Shown here: positions 59,909 through 64,000 of the stretch, in pieces
How positions within the stretch are numbered: the stretch's first letter is position 1
Layout: every line of letters starts with the position of its first letter
Source of the DNA: Typhlomys cinereus
Lineage: Eukaryota > Chordata > Mammalia > Rodentia > Platacanthomyidae
Assembly (NCBI GenBank): GCA_023101885.1
Contig: JALPQD010000359.1
Span: 434,001-498,000, forward strand
Length of the DNA: 64,000 nucleotides
Direction of reading: 5' to 3'
Program-made: the position numbers and the translations under genes
Notes under the pieces: generated by a model
Databases searched by the model: none
What the model was told of the DNA's origin: nothing
What the model saw: only the letters and a program-made list of their open reading frames with translations

Positions 59909-60130
59909 AACAGGGACCCTATATTTGTTAACCACGAAGGGGTATTTGGCAAATAGAGGAAAGACTGTTCTTGTGAAATTAGGCGACCCAGATGGGACAT
60001 TTGACAGAGGAACCTGCATCATAATCAAAATGTCACTTATCAAAATTTCTTGTTCAATGATAATTAAAAGAAGGTGGATTTCATCCTCTACTACTAAAAG
60101 GAGCCTTCTGGACAAGTCTTTGAATTAAGT
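59909..60130 (+). mobile_element. Leader fragment downstream of the ERVK-like LTR
   Basis: TTTGGTGCTGGAACAGGGACC immediately follows the LTR. It resembles a tRNA-Lys primer-binding site with a few mismatches. GGCGACCCAGATGGGAC occurs later. No gag-like reading frame is present and the right edge is unclear. Confidence 0.55.
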
Positions 60131-60593
60131 GTATAAAAAGTATCAAAATGAAGTAAAATCACAGAGTGTCATCAAAGCATTCCAGTGCCTCTCTTTGTCC
60201 TGGGTGTGAGGGCAGGGGGTGATGAAAAGTGAATTGACTAAATCAGATGGTTTATATCTGAAATGTACAAACAAATACATATTATTTAAAAAAATGCTTT
60301 CTAGTCTTTGCTTTTCAAATCCTTGATACAAATTAAGCCAAGCAGGAGGTTTGTGCTTATTTTATTAATAGGGAAGTTGAGATTTAAATTTGCATCCATC
60401 AGTGCTAAGAACAGCAAACTTTACAATGTTTCCCTTTAATTCTTCTTGAAAATTTGCACTTCAATTAACATTTCTTCTAAAACAAAAGAGCAAGGCTTCA
60501 TTTTCTCTGATTATTTCCTATGGAAGCTACCTTGTATGTTGAAATACAGTGCAAAAACATGATTTAGTGTTAGCTTTTAAAATTATGACTGTC
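60131..60593. other. Intergenic DNA, no feature recognised
   Basis: AT-rich. Nothing identified. Confidence 0.4.
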
Positions 60594-61001
60594 TGTTGCA
60601 GACCATCAAACAGCTTAAGGGAACAAAGGGTTTATTCTCTCTTAAGATTTTCCGGTGACAGTTCTCAGTGTAGCTTGATGGTAGAGTATGCACCAATGCC
60701 AGGGGCCGAGGGAATTGGCCACACCATCACCATATAACGGGTGAGAGACAGACAATCCTTACTTGCCAGACCAGCCTGTCTGGCCAAGTGTACAGAAGGA
60801 TGCCGACTTGCTCACCTAGCTCTCAGTATTTATTTACCTGTTCAGGTCCTAGTTCCACCCACCATGGACTGGGCCTTTCCCATCAGCTAGACAATCTCTT
60901 GCAGGTTTGCTCTGGGCTTAACTCAACAATTAATTTTCTATAAATGTGGCTGGAGCTCAAACCCTCAACTATCAAGTAGACACCTGTGCCTAACTGTGAC
61001 A
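60594..61001 (-). mobile_element. Solo MaLR-like LTR, minus strand
   Basis: On + it starts TGTTGCAG and ends CTAACTGTGACA, the reverse image of the TGTCATAG...CTGCAACA family. The flanks CTGTC (left) and CTGCC (right) look like a 5-bp duplication with one mutation. Confidence 0.85.
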
Positions 61002-61379
61002 CTGCCAAAATAGAATTATCAGACAATAATGATAGTTTTATAGAGTCTGCTGTCTTTAACGACATGAAACAGAACATTGAGGAAAGTTTCTACTCCAAGG
61101 TCCTAACAATCACTGTTTCTGACTTGATGATTTAAATCTGGGCTTTGGATAGAGGAATTCCGGCCTGTTGCTAATGGTACTATACCAAGGATGGGAATTT
61201 CTCTTCAGTTCAGTGCAGTGAGCCAAACCATAGCAAGCTGTTGTTAATTCTAAATGTGTGCAGAATGGAAGGTGGTTGGAGGACCTAAATAGGAAAAAAT
61301 GTCACAGGGTCTAAAGCATTAGGAACTAGAGTAGTAGACTGCATGCATATTTCTAGACAAATTGCTAACAGATATTTTT
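61002..61379. other. Intergenic DNA
   Basis: No feature seen. Confidence 0.4.
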
Positions 61380-61690
61380 GCTTCCTATTTTTCCATCTTC
61401 TTGTATATATGTACACGGTATATACACATGTAGACATGTGCATGTGTATATACAGATACTGATATGTACATGTGGAAGCCTGAAGGTTGATATCAGAAAT
61501 CATCTTCAATAGCTCTTCTACTTTCTTCTTTTTGAGATAGGCTAGTTTTGTTAGTCAGAATCTAAAGATTTCCTAGTCTCTGCTTTCTGAGGTTGGAATT
61601 TCGGGCATTTTATGTGAGATCTGAGGTTCTGAACTTGTCTTTTGCTTACTCAGCAAGCACTGTAACTACCAAGCCACCTCTGTAGACAGA
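61380..61690 (-). mobile_element. Diverged B4/B2-type SINE, minus strand
   Basis: TATA/CATG-rich tail image at 61400-61475, then GGAAGCCTGAAGGTTGATATCAG and ACTACCAAGCCACCTCTG at the head end. Confidence 0.6.
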
Positions 61691-62305
61691 TTTCTAAATT
61701 TTTATAGGGTAGCAGTAAATCATTTACTTCAAACCAAATTCTATTTCACTTAGCAATCTGTCAAGGTATTAAGTTTTCAGACCTTATTAGTTTTTAAAAA
61801 AAAAAAAATGGGAATAATTGCCAAGACCAAGGGCAATTTGACCAAGCAGTTAGGAAAAAGATAGGTTAGAAATTCCAAGTACTCAAAACTACAAACCAGG
61901 CTGAAAGCTTTTTTTAAAGTCTACTCTAGGGCTGTTGAATTCTTTGCCCTTATCACCCATTTATCTCCCAGATAAACACACACTTAGAATATGGATACCA
62001 GAAAATATTGGCCTCAGGTACTGACGCACCAGCAGAGAAGTTGAGGCCCTGAGACCTTGTCTTAAACAGGGAGTAGAAAGAAAAACTAAAGAAAGTCAGA
62101 GAAAAAGAAGGGTGATGCTGCTCTAACAATCATTTTCATATGTAATCATTTCATCATAGCAAACATTCTACAGATTTCGAAATGTTTATTCTGTACTTGC
62201 TTACTTAACTGAAGAATTGCTTAAAAACCAATTTCCTTTCTGTATTGCATACCAGAGATCAAATTAAATTATCAAACATTGATTTTTAAAAAGCTTTTAA
62301 TTAAT
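61691..62305. other. Intergenic DNA, no feature recognised
   Basis: It has a poly-A run near 61797-61808. Nothing else was seen. Confidence 0.4.
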
Positions 62306-62307
62306 TA

Positions 62308-62317
62308 ATTAATTTTG

Positions 62318-62353
<36 letters not shown>

Positions 62354-63295
62354 GGATCAAGGGTGACTTCAGGAATCATCCTGGATACTCTATCTCCTTT
62401 TGGCTTTGCTCTGGGATTTCCCAGACTCCCCTTGTTGCTGTCCCATCTGGGTTGCCAAATGTTGCAGGGACAGGACCCTCCCAATGTTGTAGGGTTCTTG
62501 GGTTTCGGAGTTGAAGATTGAGACCAGAACGTGTGCAGAGGATTAAGGTAGAATTTATTAGAGAGAAAGGTTGGAACTCATGGACTCCAGATGTGGAGTG
62601 CCATGAGGGGCTAGGAAAACCTGGAGAACTCATGGAGCCTAGGCATGGAATCCATGAGGAGCAAGGAACCAGAAAAGAACCCATGGCACTAGAGTGCCTC
62701 CAAGAGAAGCAGGCATCTGGAAAAGGAACTCGTGGCACCTTGAGTACCATGAAGGGCTAGAGCACCAGAGAACTCATGAGAAGTAGGCAGCAGTAAAAGA
62801 ACCCATGGCACCTTGAGTTCCATGAGGGGCTAGGATTCCAAAGATGGCTGCCAGGGCCAGGTTTATTTATACACGTAGACAACCTGGAAACTGGCTTTTT
62901 CCCATTGGTTAATTCCCATTGGGGCCCAATTCAGTTGCTCTTGGGTCCATGTGGGCTAGAGGTCAACTTGTTTGATATGCAGAGCTCATCTCCATAATCC
63001 TTTCATAGGGAAGCTGGCCATCTTATCTCTGGAGGAGTTAATTCCTCAGTAGGAGTGTTCCCTCAGGGTGATTCCAGCAACGAGAGATGACCTTCAGGAA
63101 TTCCAAAGACCTTCAAAGACTTTGAGAGACTCATTCAGCTTGGCTGCTCTAATCCTGCCTCATCCTCACCAGGGCTGAAAGTATAAATCACTACCTTTCC
63201 TGCTTAGTGCTTTTTATTTGGGATCTGGGATCCAAACTCAGGCCTTTCTGCTTTCAAGGCAGTCTTAATCCCTAAACCATGTCTCCAGCCCATGT
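62308..63295 (-). mobile_element. Older tRNA-derived SINE split by an LTR insertion
   Basis: The SINE tail half (TG run at 62325-62351, then GAAGGATCAAGGGTGACTTCAGG...) stops near 62437. The head half (CCAGGGCTGAAAGTATAAATC...) resumes near 63170 and ends ATGTCTCCAGCCC. The two halves join correctly when compared with the SINEs at 1.1 and 51.2 kb. Confidence 0.85.
62438..63168 (-). mobile_element. ERVK-like LTR with primer-site stub, minus strand, inserted in a SINE
   Basis: In sense orientation it starts near TGAGGATGAGGCAGG. It contains the same blocks as the LTR at 59295-59908 and TATAAATAAACC near 62870. After ...CCCTGCAACA it continues into TTTGGCAACCCAGATGGGAC. It also has tandem-like repeats of a CATGGCACC...CTAG unit at 62585-62835. 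Clear target duplications were not found. Confidence 0.75.
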
Positions 63296-63303
63296 CTTCT
63301 TTT

Positions 63304-63326
63304 CTCTCTCTCTCTCTCTCTCTCTT
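63304..63326 (+). repeat. (TC)n microsatellite
   Basis: A short perfect CT run. Confidence 0.9.
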
Positions 63327-63505
63327 AGCAACTTGGCTATTTCCTATATTTAAAACTATTTGGACTAAGAATTCACATGCTATTTAGCTAACCTTTAAGT
63401 TTCTTTCTCTGTCATTCTTTTCCAATCCTACTTTCTCATAGTCTCAGATTAAGACTATTGTGTTTGCCATCAGAAAGCACTTTAGTTCTCATGTTAATTT
63501 TTTAA
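63327..63505. other. Intergenic DNA
   Basis: No feature seen. Confidence 0.4.
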
Positions 63506-63509
63506 ATGC

Positions 63510-63850
63510 ATATGAGAGTGGTGTGCATGCACCTCTGAACATACACACACATGCTTGTGCATGTGTGTATGTAGCTACAAGCATGTGTGTATGTAGCTGT
63601 GTGTGCAGAAATGCATGGGGGTTCAAGATTGCTGTGGGAATTCATTCTCAATTGTTTTTCCACATGAAGCAGGTACTCTCATCAAATCCAGAGTTCCTTT
63701 TTAGGAATAGTCTGGTTAGTCTATGTGTGTGTTGGGGGTCGGGGGAGGTCCCCAGTCTGTCTTCTGAGGCCAGATTTATAAACTTATAGTGAGGCAATGT
63801 GTACCCTCATTTACACAAGCTCTGGGGGTCTGAACTCTGGTCCTCTCATG
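63510..63850 (-). mobile_element. Probable old tRNA-derived SINE, minus strand
   Basis: A CA/TGTG-rich stretch at 63540-63605 is followed by GGGGTTCAAGATTGCTGTGGGAATTCATTCTCAATTG. It resembles a degraded copy of the older SINE subfamily; the head is not preserved. Confidence 0.45.
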
Positions 63851-64000
63851 GTGTTTCTCACCACCTGGAAGGACCTGGAAAGGGACTTGAAAGAGTCTCT
63901 TTCAAGAGAGATGCTCATTAAATTATCAAGAGCCAAAATAAGGCTATCTCTTGAGAGAGAAAATTTCCTTTTGCAGTTTAGTCAGAGTAGAAAGGCCATG

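Noticed and set aside
1..64000. CRISPR arrays, operons, ribosome binding sites
   Set aside because: This is an animal nuclear sequence. The repeats present are microsatellites and retroelements, with no spaced direct-repeat array.

Overview
This is a mammalian nuclear genome window, almost certainly from a rodent that is not mouse or rat. The evidence is two spliced single-copy vertebrate genes, PKIB and FABP7 (neighbours in the same order on human 6q22), sitting in AT-rich DNA full of rodent-type retroelements: L1 with a repeated-monomer promoter, MaLR-like LTRs, B1/B4-like SINEs and a tRNA-derived SINE with a CA-repeat tail. That SINE is not a mouse or rat family I recognise. A geomyoid or dipodoid rodent is possible, but I cannot fix the species.

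Layout. 1-9.8 kb holds the 3' part of PKIB on the + strand: an intron, the first coding exon (6013-6186), an intron, and the last coding exon with its 3' UTR (8607 to about 9.81 kb). 9.8-54.4 kb is a 45-kb intergenic interval made mostly of retroelements. These include a twin-primed L1 with 3' transduction (12.07-13.15 kb), a solo LTR (20.84-21.49 kb), a head-to-head LTR pair (26.4-27.1 kb), a complete non-autonomous MaLR-type element (33.03-35.04 kb), a full-length minus-strand L1 about 50 bp beyond it (35.09-41.89 kb), and a 5'-truncated plus-strand L1 (48.44-50.76 kb) inserted next to an older minus-strand L1 3' end. 54.5-58.8 kb is the complete four-exon FABP7 gene on the + strand. 58.8-64 kb holds SINEs, an ERVK-like LTR with leader, a solo MaLR-like LTR, and an LTR inserted inside a SINE.

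Function. PKIB encodes a PKA inhibitor and FABP7 a brain and radial-glia fatty-acid-binding protein. They are neighbours, not an operon, and nothing in the sequence links their functions. The remaining biology is transposition: target-site duplications (TSDs) of 10-16 bp (L1/SINE) and 5 bp (LTR elements) can be read directly, so several insertions can be reconstructed and ordered. I found no new gene system, RNA gene, CRISPR array or bacterial-type feature. The most informative findings are the L1 twin-priming/transduction event, the nearly intact full-length L1 and the young MaLR-type element.
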